A stretch of DNA of 64,000 nt, from the NCBI GenBank assembly GCA_052161885.1, contig CP197396.1:4650001-4714000 (forward strand), read 5' to 3'. The notes under the pieces are model-generated. The model did no database searches and had not been told where the DNA came from. It worked only from the letters and a program-made list of their open reading frames with translations. Positions 17,051-24,842 of the stretch are shown one piece after another (within the stretch, counting starts at the first letter, position 1; every line of letters starts with the position of its first letter). This stretch comes from QKTW01 sp052161885 (GTDB taxonomy: Bacteria; Bacteroidota; Bacteroidia; Chitinophagales; Chitinophagaceae). The position numbers and the translations under genes are program-made.

Positions 17051-17228
17051 GTTTTCATGGTGATAGGGTTTATAGGGGCTGGCCTGTTCTCAGGCTGGCT
17101 TTTTTTTGTTTACGATTTGTTATCGCCGGTAAAGTTTTTTGGAAAAATTGGAATACTGTATATTTTTGTACCAGTTTTCATAGTGATAGGGTTTATAGGG
17201 GCTGGCCTGTTCTCAGGCTGGCTTTTTT
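17051..17228 (+). repeat. Two 55-bp direct copies of a terminator-like hairpin
   Basis: Bases 17051-17105 and 17174-17228 match at 54 of 55 positions. Each copy holds a GC-rich stem centred on GCCTG-TTCT-CAGGC with flanking wobble pairs, then six to eight T, so each can act as a terminator. The offset of 123 bp is a multiple of three, which keeps a 94-codon plus frame (17003-17284) open and gives two identical hydrophobic segments (VIGFIGAGLFSGWLF). I regard the frame as incidental. The second copy lies between a promoter element (17161-17168) and the next gene, so it could attenuate that transcript. Confidence 0.85.
17161..17168 (+). promoter_or_regulatory. Promoter -7 element for the ten-repeat gene (TATTTTTG)
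   Basis: An exact TAnnTTTG is preceded by a T-run ending in TTTTGG about 20 bases upstream as a -33 candidate. The second hairpin copy would lie in the leader of this transcript. Confidence 0.65.
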
Positions 17229-17276
17229 ATTGTTTATACCGTTCATTTGTATTAATTTTTCCCCAAATTTCCTGTA

Positions 17277-18383
17277 ATGCTTAAAAATGCAACCAGCCTG
17301 CTGGCCTGTATGTTGCTGATCTGTATGTATGGCACAGCCCAGCCATTAGCAGCTTACGTAAACCTTCAAAACCAGGTTATGGCCTGGGATAATGGCCTGA
17401 TCCGGAAAATCGATTATCTGCCGCCAACAGATATGAAAATAGGCCGTATCGCGATTCCCTACCTGGATAATTCCCGTTCATTTAAAATCTATTACGGAGG
17501 TGGGGTGAAAACCGTCAATATCGGTTTTACCAACAGCTACCAGGTAACAGATAACCTGGTCACTTTTCAAAATGCGAAATCCCTTAATGTGTTTGATCAC
17601 GGAAATATTAAGAACCTTTCGGGTTACTGCATACAATACTATATCGGGGACAGCGTTGTTTTGTTTCTCGATGGTGTCCGTAACGAATATAAGGCATACT
17701 ACAACGGAGCCATATACCCGATAGAGAACTTCCTTGCCGGCTCTGCAATAGACACCGCAGCAGCCTCAGGAAATCTCGTGAAAGTATCGGATAACATTGT
17801 CGCTTACGTTAATTATGCCAATCAGTTCCGTATCTTCTGGCATGGAGCTCTTATCCCGCAGGAAGAATACCTGGTAAACGGATTTGACGTAGGCCGCAAT
17901 ACGGTGGCATATATAGATGCAAATCGACAGATGAAAGTGTTTCAGAATGGCAGGACACGAGAGCTGGAAGATTATCCGCCTACGAGCTATGCGGCAGGAG
18001 ATAACCTGGCAGCGTATGTAAGTTCAGATGGCTATTTCAAAATTTATTATAACGACAGCGTTTACAAGATCGGCTACTTTACTCCGGATTACCAGGTTGT
18101 GGACAATCTCGTAACCTTCCAGGATCCGAGTGGCTATTTTAAAGTTTTTTATAAAGGTGAGATCACAACGCTTGAAAGCTATGTACCTACAGGCGTGCAG
18201 ATCAAGTATAATTCCCTTGCTTATATAAACAGGGCAAACGTGTTGCGTATGTTTTCCGAAGGGGAAGTATATGATGTGACCAGTGCAGACCTGGATCACT
18301 GGCAGCTTAATTATGATGTGCTGCAGTACCAGATAGGGCAGAATATGTTCCGCATCTACTATAAAGGCACAGAGTATGAATAA
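17277..18383 (+). CDS. Secreted protein of ten about 35-residue repeats, unknown function
   Basis: The 368-residue product has a signal peptide (about 1-21). It then consists almost entirely of about ten imperfect repeats of 33-47 residues with the core 'lvAYvn..n.fkifynG....le.y.p..y..gdNl'. Repeats begin near residues 24, 60, 96, 130, 177, 212, 247, 281, 316 and 350; the last is truncated. The regular aromatic/hydrophobic spacing suggests a beta-propeller or open beta-repeat fold. No catalytic motif or T9SS sorting domain is visible, so it may be periplasmic. I do not recognise the family. It ends at a bidirectional terminator at 18435. Confidence 0.75.
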   Translation: MLKNATSLLACMLLICMYGTAQPLAAYVNLQNQVMAWDNGLIRKIDYLPPTDMKIGRIAIPYLDNSRSFKIYYGGGVKTVNIGFTNSYQVTDNLVTFQNAKSLNVFDHGNIKNLSGYCIQYYIGDSVVLFLDGVRNEYKAYYNGAIYPIENFLAGSAIDTAAASGNLVKVSDNIVAYVNYANQFRIFWHGALIPQEEYLVNGFDVGRNTVAYIDANRQMKVFQNGRTRELEDYPPTSYAAGDNLAAYVSSDGYFKIYYNDSVYKIGYFTPDYQVVDNLVTFQDPSGYFKVFYKGEITTLESYVPTGVQIKYNSLAYINRANVLRMFSEGEVYDVTSADLDHWQLNYDVLQYQIGQNMFRIYYKGTEYE

Positions 18384-18434
18384 ACAGCCGGGAAATAATC
18401 AATTCACTACTTGCTGATCACACAAAAACAAAAT

Positions 18435-18464
18435 AAAAGCGGCCCGTTAAGGAGCCGCTTTTTT
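18435..18464. terminator. Bidirectional terminator
   Basis: A nine-base stem AAAAGCGGC / GCCGCTTTT with a ten-base loop lies between two convergent genes, with T-runs on both strands. Confidence 0.88.
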
Positions 18465-18492
18465 ATTGCTGGAAAAATAGGAATTGCAGTAA

Positions 18493-19560
18493 TTATTGCA
18501 TTTTCTTTTCGCGTTTCAGCACTGCCAGGGAAGGATCCATGGCAATAGCGCGGTCGCACAATGCTTTACCGTCAGTTTCATTGCCGGTTTTCATATAGCT
18601 CATGCCGATCATATACAGTGCACGTGCATTTTTATCGTCATAACTGAGGATGCGGTCCCAGTAGCCGATAGCATCTTTGTATTTACCGGAATGGTAGCAT
18701 ACATCAGCCAGGCCATTCAGCAGACTCAGATCCTGCGGGCGGCGGGAAAGAATTTCTTTCAGCATAGAAATCGCTTTATCCGACTGTTTGGCATCGGCCA
18801 TTGTATAGGCCATGTTGGTGTAGAAATCATCGCGTGGTTTGTAACCTTTATCCAGTGCGCGCTGAAACCATGAAATAGACTTATTGAATTCTTCGGCGGT
18901 AGCCAGTACCATAGCCAGTTCGTAAAAGCGCGTAGGCTGCGATGAATCGATAGACATTGCCTTTTCATAATAAGGCACCGCCGTTTTATAATTCGACATC
19001 ATAACGAGCATGCGGCCTATCAGGTAATTCGCTTCCGAGTTTTCCGGCTCTTCTTTTACTGCGCTTTGCAGGTATTGAATTCCTTTTCCGTAATTCTGAA
19101 GATAGTAATAGCTTTTGCCCATCATAAAAGTAACGCCGGCCTGCTTGGGCATACGTTGTTTTACCTGTTGGCAGAGTTCTATCGTTTTATCCCAGTTACT
19201 GAAATTAAAGTACAGTTGTGTGAGTTTCCATAAAACCTCGTTGTCTTCCGGTTTCAGCTGATGTACACTTTCCAGTGCTTTAATGGCTGGAGCCATTTTG
19301 TTCATCAGCAGGCATACATCGGCGATGCTCCGTTGTATCTCCGGGTTAGATGGATCAAATTTTGCAGCTTTGTCAAAGTAACGCCACGCATTGGAATATT
19401 TGCGGGCATTGTATTCCTGTTTTCCCGCCAGATACATAATATCGGCGCTGTCTCTGTTAAATACCAGATTGGTTTTTGTAACCGGGTCCGCAATACTGGT
19501 TTTGGTTGTCAGTTGCACACAGCCTATCCCCATTAGGCAAATCAAAATGAACCTTTTCAT
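18493..19560 (-). CDS. Tetratricopeptide-repeat protein, exported
   Basis: The 355-residue protein begins with a hydrophobic leader (MKRFILICLMGIGC), which could be a lipoprotein signal with Cys14 or an ordinary signal peptide. From about residue 40 to 345 it is a continuous array of eight to nine TPR units, with the typical W/L-G-Y-A-F-A-P positions (for example AWRYFDKAAKFDPSNPEIQ and ALYMIGMSYMKTGNETDG). TPRs mediate protein interactions; the partner is unknown. It stands alone between convergent and divergent neighbours. The 271 bases upstream (19561-19831) are very AT-rich and hold no other gene. Confidence 0.85.
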   Translation of the reverse strand: MKRFILICLMGIGCVQLTTKTSIADPVTKTNLVFNRDSADIMYLAGKQEYNARKYSNAWRYFDKAAKFDPSNPEIQRSIADVCLLMNKMAPAIKALESVHQLKPEDNEVLWKLTQLYFNFSNWDKTIELCQQVKQRMPKQAGVTFMMGKSYYYLQNYGKGIQYLQSAVKEEPENSEANYLIGRMLVMMSNYKTAVPYYEKAMSIDSSQPTRFYELAMVLATAEEFNKSISWFQRALDKGYKPRDDFYTNMAYTMADAKQSDKAISMLKEILSRRPQDLSLLNGLADVCYHSGKYKDAIGYWDRILSYDDKNARALYMIGMSYMKTGNETDGKALCDRAIAMDPSLAVLKREKKMQ

Positions 19561-19831
19561 GTAAATTTTTGGATCTCTCCCCTTAAAAAAATAAAAAATG
19601 ACACAGTGTAAGGTTGCTCAGTTTATTAAAGCAAATAAGTAGTGGTTTGCAGGTGAGTATTTGCTTAAATATTTCTCTTCTCTCCAATAAAAATAGAAAA
19701 TATTTTTTAAATAAAAATAAAAAGCAGTATTAAAAATGCAATAAATTCAAGGGTTTTGAGCTATCAGATGACTAATGTAAACATTTTCATTACAGTATGA
19801 AAAAAGATATTTTTATAAAAAAGTATGTTAA

Positions 19832-20617
19832 TTAAAAATATCTTTTAACCAGTCTCAGGCTATGGGTACGTTTCCGGAGCGTAGGACTGATGATGCCTCC
19901 GGGGTCAATACGGTCTTTTACAACCCTGCCTGCTACCTCTGTCGCGTGCACTATTGTTGCTTCATCCAGCAGGATGCCTATATGTACGATTTTTCCTTCG
20001 GCATTATCAAAAAAAGCAAGATCGCCACAGCGGGCGTGCTGCAGGAAGTCTACAGTTTCGCCTTCCAGTGCTTGCTGCCAGGCATCACGCGGCAGTTTTA
20101 TGCCACATAATTTATACACCATCTGAGACAGGCCGGAGCAGTCGATACCGGCTACCGAGCGGCCGCCCCACTGGTACGGTGCATGCATGAACGGCATAAG
20201 TGCCTGTTTAATATGCGTTTCGGAAGTATCGGTATGGCTGGCAGCTGTTTTTTTGCCTTTAAACTTGCCTTCGAAAAAACCGGCGTTTATTTTTCCTCCC
20301 TTCAGTCCTGTAAGATCACAACCGGCAGGAAGAACCAGCTCGCTATGATCAAAAATGATCTTGCCGTGGTGGCTGGCATTGATGTATTTGAGTGGTTTAT
20401 GAAATTCTTTCTTAGTGAGGAAACTGAGCTGCGAAACCCGGCACCAGCCTATATAATCGTCCCAGAGACAACGTACACGTGCCCATTCATGCTCATCAAT
20501 TTCCAGCACCTCAGCCTTTTCTCCGAACAATAACTGGCTGATCTGTTCTGCGCGGTGACTGGGTTCGCTGCGCAATGGCATCACAGATACGCTGCAGCAG
20601 GCATAAGTAAGAATCAT
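19832..20617 (-). CDS. SH3-NlpC/P60 cell-wall endopeptidase
   Basis: The ATG at 20617 is chosen because the 25 residues before it, in the longer frame, do not belong to the SH3 domain. The 261-residue protein has an N-terminal bacterial SH3-like region (about 12-65), a second SH3-like segment (about 70-115), and a C-terminal NlpC/P60 domain with catalytic Cys160 (GIDCSGL), His212 (VHIGILL) and a third polar residue, His224. This arrangement is that of gamma-D-glutamyl-diaminoacid endopeptidases (YkfC/DipS-like) that trim murein peptides. No clear export signal is seen, consistent with cytosolic murein-peptide recycling. Confidence 0.88.
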   Translation of the reverse strand: MILTYACCSVSVMPLRSEPSHRAEQISQLLFGEKAEVLEIDEHEWARVRCLWDDYIGWCRVSQLSFLTKKEFHKPLKYINASHHGKIIFDHSELVLPAGCDLTGLKGGKINAGFFEGKFKGKKTAASHTDTSETHIKQALMPFMHAPYQWGGRSVAGIDCSGLSQMVYKLCGIKLPRDAWQQALEGETVDFLQHARCGDLAFFDNAEGKIVHIGILLDEATIVHATEVAGRVVKDRIDPGGIISPTLRKRTHSLRLVKRYF

Positions 20618-20875
20618 GAATGCTTTGTTTAAATAAGTCCTGAACGACAGGCTAAAAATACGCTGCTTTGTCAAATTATACGCATATAGCAACCGATTCG
20701 ATATTTACGGCCTCCATATTGTAAAGCATATGATAATGTAGCTGCGCCGTACCGCTTTAATCCCAAATCTTTTATTAATTTAGCACGCTAAACGCCGATC
20801 GTATTATTTTTTATCATACAAAGCGCGGACTTTGAACTAAACAGATTGATTATCAGTAAAACTATTTAAAAACGT

Positions 20876-22450
20876 ATGGGATCTACCATTATTGTTGCCG
20901 TCGTTGTGGTGGCAGCTATCATTATAGGCATCTTCCTGGGGAAGATGATCTTTGCAAAAAATACCCAGCTCCAGATAGACGACGCCAACCAGCAGAGCAA
21001 GAAGCTTATTGAGGATGCAAAAATACACGCAGAAACACTCAAGGAAAAAAAGATACTCGAAGCTAAAGAACATTTCCTGCAGTTAAAATCAGAGCATGAA
21101 AAAGAAACCATGCAGCGCAACCAGAAAATGTCTGAGGCAGAAAACCGCATCAAACAGCAGCAGCAGAGCATAAATGATAAAAATGCCAACCTGCAGAAGC
21201 AGATACAGGAAAACGAGCAGCTGAAAGAAAACCTGGACAAGCAACTGGAAGTAGTAAGCATTAAGCGTACGGAGCTGGAAAAACACCAGGAAGAACACAT
21301 CAAGCGCCTGGAAAAAGTATCGGGACTGAGTGCTGAAGAGGCTAAGTCTGAACTCGTGGAAGTAGTGAAAGAAGAGGCCCGCACACGCGCTATGGCTCAT
21401 GTGAAGGAAATTATGGAAGAGGCAAAGCTCAATGCCTCCAAAGAAGCCAAGAAAATCATTATCCAGACCATACAGCGTACAGCTGCAGAGCAGACCATTG
21501 AAAATGCCATTACGGTATTTAACCTGGAAAGCGATGAGATCAAAGGCCAGATCATTGGCCGTGAGGGACGTAACATCCGTGCGCTGGAAGCAGCAACCGG
21601 TGTAGACCTGATCATTGATGACACCCCCGAGGCTATTGTACTGAGCTGTTTTGACCCGCTTCGCCGCGAGGTGGCACGTTTGTCGCTGCAGCGTCTTGTA
21701 CAGGACGGACGTATCCACCCGGCACGTATTGAAGAAGTAGTGGAAAAGACCAAAAAGCAACTGGAAGAGCAGGTGATGGAAATTGGTGAGCGCACTATTA
21801 TTGAACTCGGTATTCACGGCTTGCATAAAGACCTGGTGCGCATGGTAGGTAAAATGCGTTTCCGTTCTTCCTACGGACAAAACCTGCTGATGCACTCCAA
21901 AGAAACCGCCAACCTCTGCGGTATTATGGCTGCCGAGCTGGGACTGGGACAGAAAGTGGTAAAACTGGCAAAACGTGCCGGTCTGCTGCATGATATAGGT
22001 AAAGTGCCTGATGAAGAAACAGAACTGAGCCACGCACTGCTGGGTGCCCGCCTGGCTGAAAAAGCAGGGGAGCATGCTGCCATTGTAAACGCAATAGGTG
22101 CCCACCACGACGAAATGGAAATGACTTATATCATCTCCCCGATCGTACAGGCCTGTGACGCCATCAGCGGTGCGCGCCCGGGTGCACGCCGTGAGATGAT
22201 GCAAAGCTACCTGCAGCGTATCAAAGACCTGGAAGGGCTGGCAATGGCTTATAACGGCGTTGAAAAAGCATATGCTATACAGGCAGGCCGTGAGTTGAGG
22301 GTAATTGTGGAAGCAGAGAAAGTAAGCGATGCGGAAAGTGATCGCCTGTCTTTTGAAATTGCAGATAAGATCCAGAAAGAAATGCAGTATCCCGGCCAGA
22401 TCAAAGTGACGGTGATCCGTGAGCTGAGAGCTGTGAATATTGCACGATAA
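20876..22450 (+). CDS. rny: Ribonuclease Y
   Basis: This membrane-anchored endoribonuclease starts mRNA decay. Its 524 residues match the family length (about 520). An N-terminal anchor (residues 3-25, VAVVVVAAIIIGIFLG) is followed by a long coiled coil (about 35-190), a KH RNA-binding domain (about 210-275, with IIGREGRNIRALE) and an HD metal-dependent phosphohydrolase domain (about 335-430, with GLLHDIGK). The C-terminal region ends VTVIRELRAVNIAR, typical of the family. A near-consensus -7 element (TAATTTAG) lies about 100 bases upstream. It ends at the terminator at 22471. Confidence 0.97.
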   Translation: MGSTIIVAVVVVAAIIIGIFLGKMIFAKNTQLQIDDANQQSKKLIEDAKIHAETLKEKKILEAKEHFLQLKSEHEKETMQRNQKMSEAENRIKQQQQSINDKNANLQKQIQENEQLKENLDKQLEVVSIKRTELEKHQEEHIKRLEKVSGLSAEEAKSELVEVVKEEARTRAMAHVKEIMEEAKLNASKEAKKIIIQTIQRTAAEQTIENAITVFNLESDEIKGQIIGREGRNIRALEAATGVDLIIDDTPEAIVLSCFDPLRREVARLSLQRLVQDGRIHPARIEEVVEKTKKQLEEQVMEIGERTIIELGIHGLHKDLVRMVGKMRFRSSYGQNLLMHSKETANLCGIMAAELGLGQKVVKLAKRAGLLHDIGKVPDEETELSHALLGARLAEKAGEHAAIVNAIGAHHDEMEMTYIISPIVQACDAISGARPGARREMMQSYLQRIKDLEGLAMAYNGVEKAYAIQAGRELRVIVEAEKVSDAESDRLSFEIADKIQKEMQYPGQIKVTVIRELRAVNIAR

Positions 22451-22470
22451 ATAAAATCACAGCATACAGG

Positions 22471-22501
22471 AAAGCCTGCCGCATAACGTGGCAGGCTTTT
22501 T
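22471..22501 (+). terminator. Intrinsic terminator of rny
   Basis: A ten-base stem AAAGCCTGCC / GGCAGGCTTT with a nine-base loop and T-run. Confidence 0.9.
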
Positions 22502-22587
22502 CATTGGCATGATACTGGTGTGCACTGTATAGAGTTTTTCTACTGTCGCTTCATTTAAATCGTTGTATTGGAATGGGGAATGGCAGG

Positions 22588-22595
22588 TAATTTTG
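22588..22595 (+). promoter_or_regulatory. Promoter -7 element (TAATTTTG) for the NADH dehydrogenase gene
   Basis: An exact TAnnTTTG match with TTG trimers 17 and 22 bases upstream as -33 candidates. The element lies before ATG 22617, which argues against starts further upstream. Confidence 0.7.
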
Positions 22596-22616
22596 TATAA
22601 CCAAATTTTCATACCC

Positions 22617-23912
22617 ATGGACAAAAAACGTATCGTCATATTGGGTGCAGGGTTTGCCGGTCTGCAGCTGGCGAGAAGAATTAAGAACAGTGCATACGAG
22701 ATAACCCTCATTGATCAGTATAATTTCCACCAGTTTCAGCCGCTTTTTTACCAGGTAGCCACAGCAAGGCTGGAGCCCAGTTCTATTTCATTTCCGTTGC
22801 GCAAAGTATTTCAGCGGAAGGAAAACGTGCATGTGCGCGTTGGTAAGATAACAGATGTAGATACCAGCCGGCAGATTGTTTTTACAGACACGGCGGGCGA
22901 TTTTAAGTACGATTACCTGGTTATTGCCACGGGCTGCAGCACCAACTTTTTTGGCAATCCCAACCTGGAAAAGTATGCATACCCCATGAAATCCAGTACG
23001 GAAGCAATTGCCCTGCGCAACCGCATCCTGCTGAACTTCGAAGATGCTTTAAATGCAACACCGGAAGAACTTCCAGCCATTATGAATATTGTAGTTGCAG
23101 GTGGCGGGCCTACAGGTGTAGAGCTGGCAGGCTCACTGGCTGAGATGAAGAAAAACGTATTACCCCGCGACTATCCGGATATGGATTTTTCACGCCTCAA
23201 TATATACCTCGTGGAAGGCAGTGCGCATACACTGCTGGCTATGAGTGAGGCTTCTCAGAAAAAATCGCAGGAGTACCTGGAGCAGATGGGTGTACAGGTA
23301 TGGACGGGGGCATTAGTGAAGGATTATGACGGTGAAACGGTAACGTTGCAGGATGGCCGCAGTATACAGACAAGAACGCTTATCTGGGCGGCTGGTGTAG
23401 CCGGTAACGTACCGCCGGGCATACCTAAAGAGATGCTGGTAAGAGGCAACAGAATTAAGGTAGATGCCTGTAACAGGGTAGAAGGACTAAACAATGTGTA
23501 TGCCCTGGGCGATATCGCTTATATGGAAACAGAAGGCTGGCCTAAGGGGCATCCGCAACTGGCAAATGTGGCGATCAACCAGGCAAAGAATATGGCGCAT
23601 AATTTGAAACAGATGCTGGAAAATAAATCGCTGAAGCCTTTTGTGTATAAGAATCCGGGAACTATGGCAACAGTAGGTAAGCGCAAAGCTGTAGTGGATC
23701 TGCCATCATTCAGCTTCCAGGGGCGTCTTGCATGGTTTGTATGGATGTTCCTGCACCTGATGCTGATCGTGAGCGTTAAAAATCGTCTGATCATTTTTAT
23801 AAACTGGGCCATCAGCTATATCACCAACGACACAACGTTGCGATTGATACTGTTGCCTACGAAAAAGCAGGTGCAACTGGCAGAAGAGCAGAAAATTTCG
23901 GAGCACATATAA
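22617..23912 (+). CDS. ndh: Type II NADH:quinone oxidoreductase (NDH-2)
   Basis: The 431-residue FAD enzyme passes electrons from NADH to quinone without pumping protons. It shows an N-terminal FAD Rossmann motif (ILGAGFAGLQLARRI), a second NAD-binding Rossmann motif (VVAGGGPTGVELAGSL, about residue 160), the FAD-contact ALGDIAYME near 305, and a C-terminal membrane-binding region with WFVWMFLHLMLIVSVKNR. The ATG at 22617 is used because the promoter element lies just before it. Length fits the family. It is monocistronic between terminators. Confidence 0.93.
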   Translation: MDKKRIVILGAGFAGLQLARRIKNSAYEITLIDQYNFHQFQPLFYQVATARLEPSSISFPLRKVFQRKENVHVRVGKITDVDTSRQIVFTDTAGDFKYDYLVIATGCSTNFFGNPNLEKYAYPMKSSTEAIALRNRILLNFEDALNATPEELPAIMNIVVAGGGPTGVELAGSLAEMKKNVLPRDYPDMDFSRLNIYLVEGSAHTLLAMSEASQKKSQEYLEQMGVQVWTGALVKDYDGETVTLQDGRSIQTRTLIWAAGVAGNVPPGIPKEMLVRGNRIKVDACNRVEGLNNVYALGDIAYMETEGWPKGHPQLANVAINQAKNMAHNLKQMLENKSLKPFVYKNPGTMATVGKRKAVVDLPSFSFQGRLAWFVWMFLHLMLIVSVKNRLIIFINWAISYITNDTTLRLILLPTKKQVQLAEEQKISEHI

Positions 23913-23950
23913 TTATCCCCGAAGCGATTTGCGAAATTGCATTTATCTAT

Positions 23951-23992
23951 ATGCGGCGGATGTTCTATAGGATCATCCGCCGTAGCATTTTT
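23951..23992 (+). terminator. Terminator after the NADH dehydrogenase gene
   Basis: A perfect nine-base stem CGGCGGATG / CATCCGCCG with an 11-base loop, followed after a few bases by TTTTT. Confidence 0.65.
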
Positions 23993-24000
23993 AGGTTTTA

Positions 24001-24717
24001 TCAGGCAGCATCATTGCTTATGTGCCGTATCAGCATGCGTTTGGCAATCGGCAGCAATGTTTCATCAAGAGGCAGGCGCAGGGCTGTGTCTACACTGTAT
24101 ACAGCAGGGTTAGGCAGGGCAGGATTGCTGCGTATTATTTCTCTTTTTATCATTTCTGAAGTGTATACAATACTGCTTTGCCAGCTTTTGAGGTAGCTGA
24201 TACGGATGCCTTTGTAACGGGCGGCCTGCTGCTCAAATAATGTGATGGTGTATTGGTATGCCCTTATTTCCCGGTAAGTACCATAGCGCAGCAGCATATA
24301 GCCTTCGTTTTTATAAAGCGGCACAATGCCCACAGGCTCTATATGCAGTTGTTTTTCTACAAAATCATAAATCTGGGTGCCATCGTCTATTGTCTCTTTC
24401 ATCGATTCAATGGCAAAGTGTGCAATGTTTTCCAGCTCCTTCATCAGGTCGTCGTCTGCGAGCATTTTTTTATAAATAAGCTCCAGACGTTGGGCGTTTA
24501 CCTGGTCCAGCCGTTGTGGGAAACGGTCCTGGAGCAATTGCTTGCTGCGACTGAAAGAAACGATATTGTTGTAATGAAAAATGACATCGGATAATCCCGG
24601 GTAAAGACGGCTTTCACTGAAGCATTGCTGCACTTCCTTCAGATAAGCGAGCAGTTTATACTTCTGCAGTTCAAAGTCTATATAGCCTTCCACAAACCAT
24701 GTTTCACTTAAGCTCAT
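24001..24717 (-). CDS. Conserved-looking hypothetical protein
   Basis: The ATG at 24717 is preferred to a TTG ten codons upstream. The 238-residue product is soluble and largely helical in the first 140 residues (for example FELQKYKLLAYLKEVQQCF and RRLELIYKKMLADDDLMKEL-like patterns), with a more mixed C-terminal half. It has no signal peptide, membrane segment or recognisable catalytic motif. I recall similar proteins in other Bacteroidota genomes but cannot name a function. The 125-base gap to the NRPS gene contains only a hairpin, so it is probably the last gene of the NRPS transcript or a separate unit. Confidence 0.6.
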   Translation of the reverse strand: MSLSETWFVEGYIDFELQKYKLLAYLKEVQQCFSESRLYPGLSDVIFHYNNIVSFSRSKQLLQDRFPQRLDQVNAQRLELIYKKMLADDDLMKELENIAHFAIESMKETIDDGTQIYDFVEKQLHIEPVGIVPLYKNEGYMLLRYGTYREIRAYQYTITLFEQQAARYKGIRISYLKSWQSSIVYTSEMIKREIIRSNPALPNPAVYSVDTALRLPLDETLLPIAKRMLIRHISNDAA

Positions 24718-24799
24718 AGCAGATATTCTTTCTTCTAATTTAAGCAAAAAGAAGCTTTCCGGGAACTAATGATTTGCTAATAAGTTACTGTCTTTGCAA

Positions 24800-24841
24800 T
24801 CTTTTTGTCATGCTTCGGCTTCGTTCAGCAGGACAAAAAGA
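24800..24841 (-). terminator. Hairpin after the NRPS gene
   Basis: A perfect ten-base inverted repeat TCTTTTTGTC / GACAAAAAGA with a 22-base spacer directly follows the NRPS stop. The A/T run is inside the stem, so termination strength is uncertain. Confidence 0.5.
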
Positions 24842-24842
24842 T

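Noticed and set aside
17003..17284. 94-codon plus-strand frame with two identical hydrophobic segments
   Set aside because: Its repeated part is exactly the duplicated terminator hairpin plus T-run, and it overlaps the start of the next gene. The open frame follows from the 123-bp offset being a multiple of three. It is kept only as an alternative in the repeat finding.
21089..22204. 371-codon minus-strand frame inside rny
   Set aside because: Antisense to RNase Y KH and HD domains; Phe/Leu-rich composition is a codon-shadow artefact.
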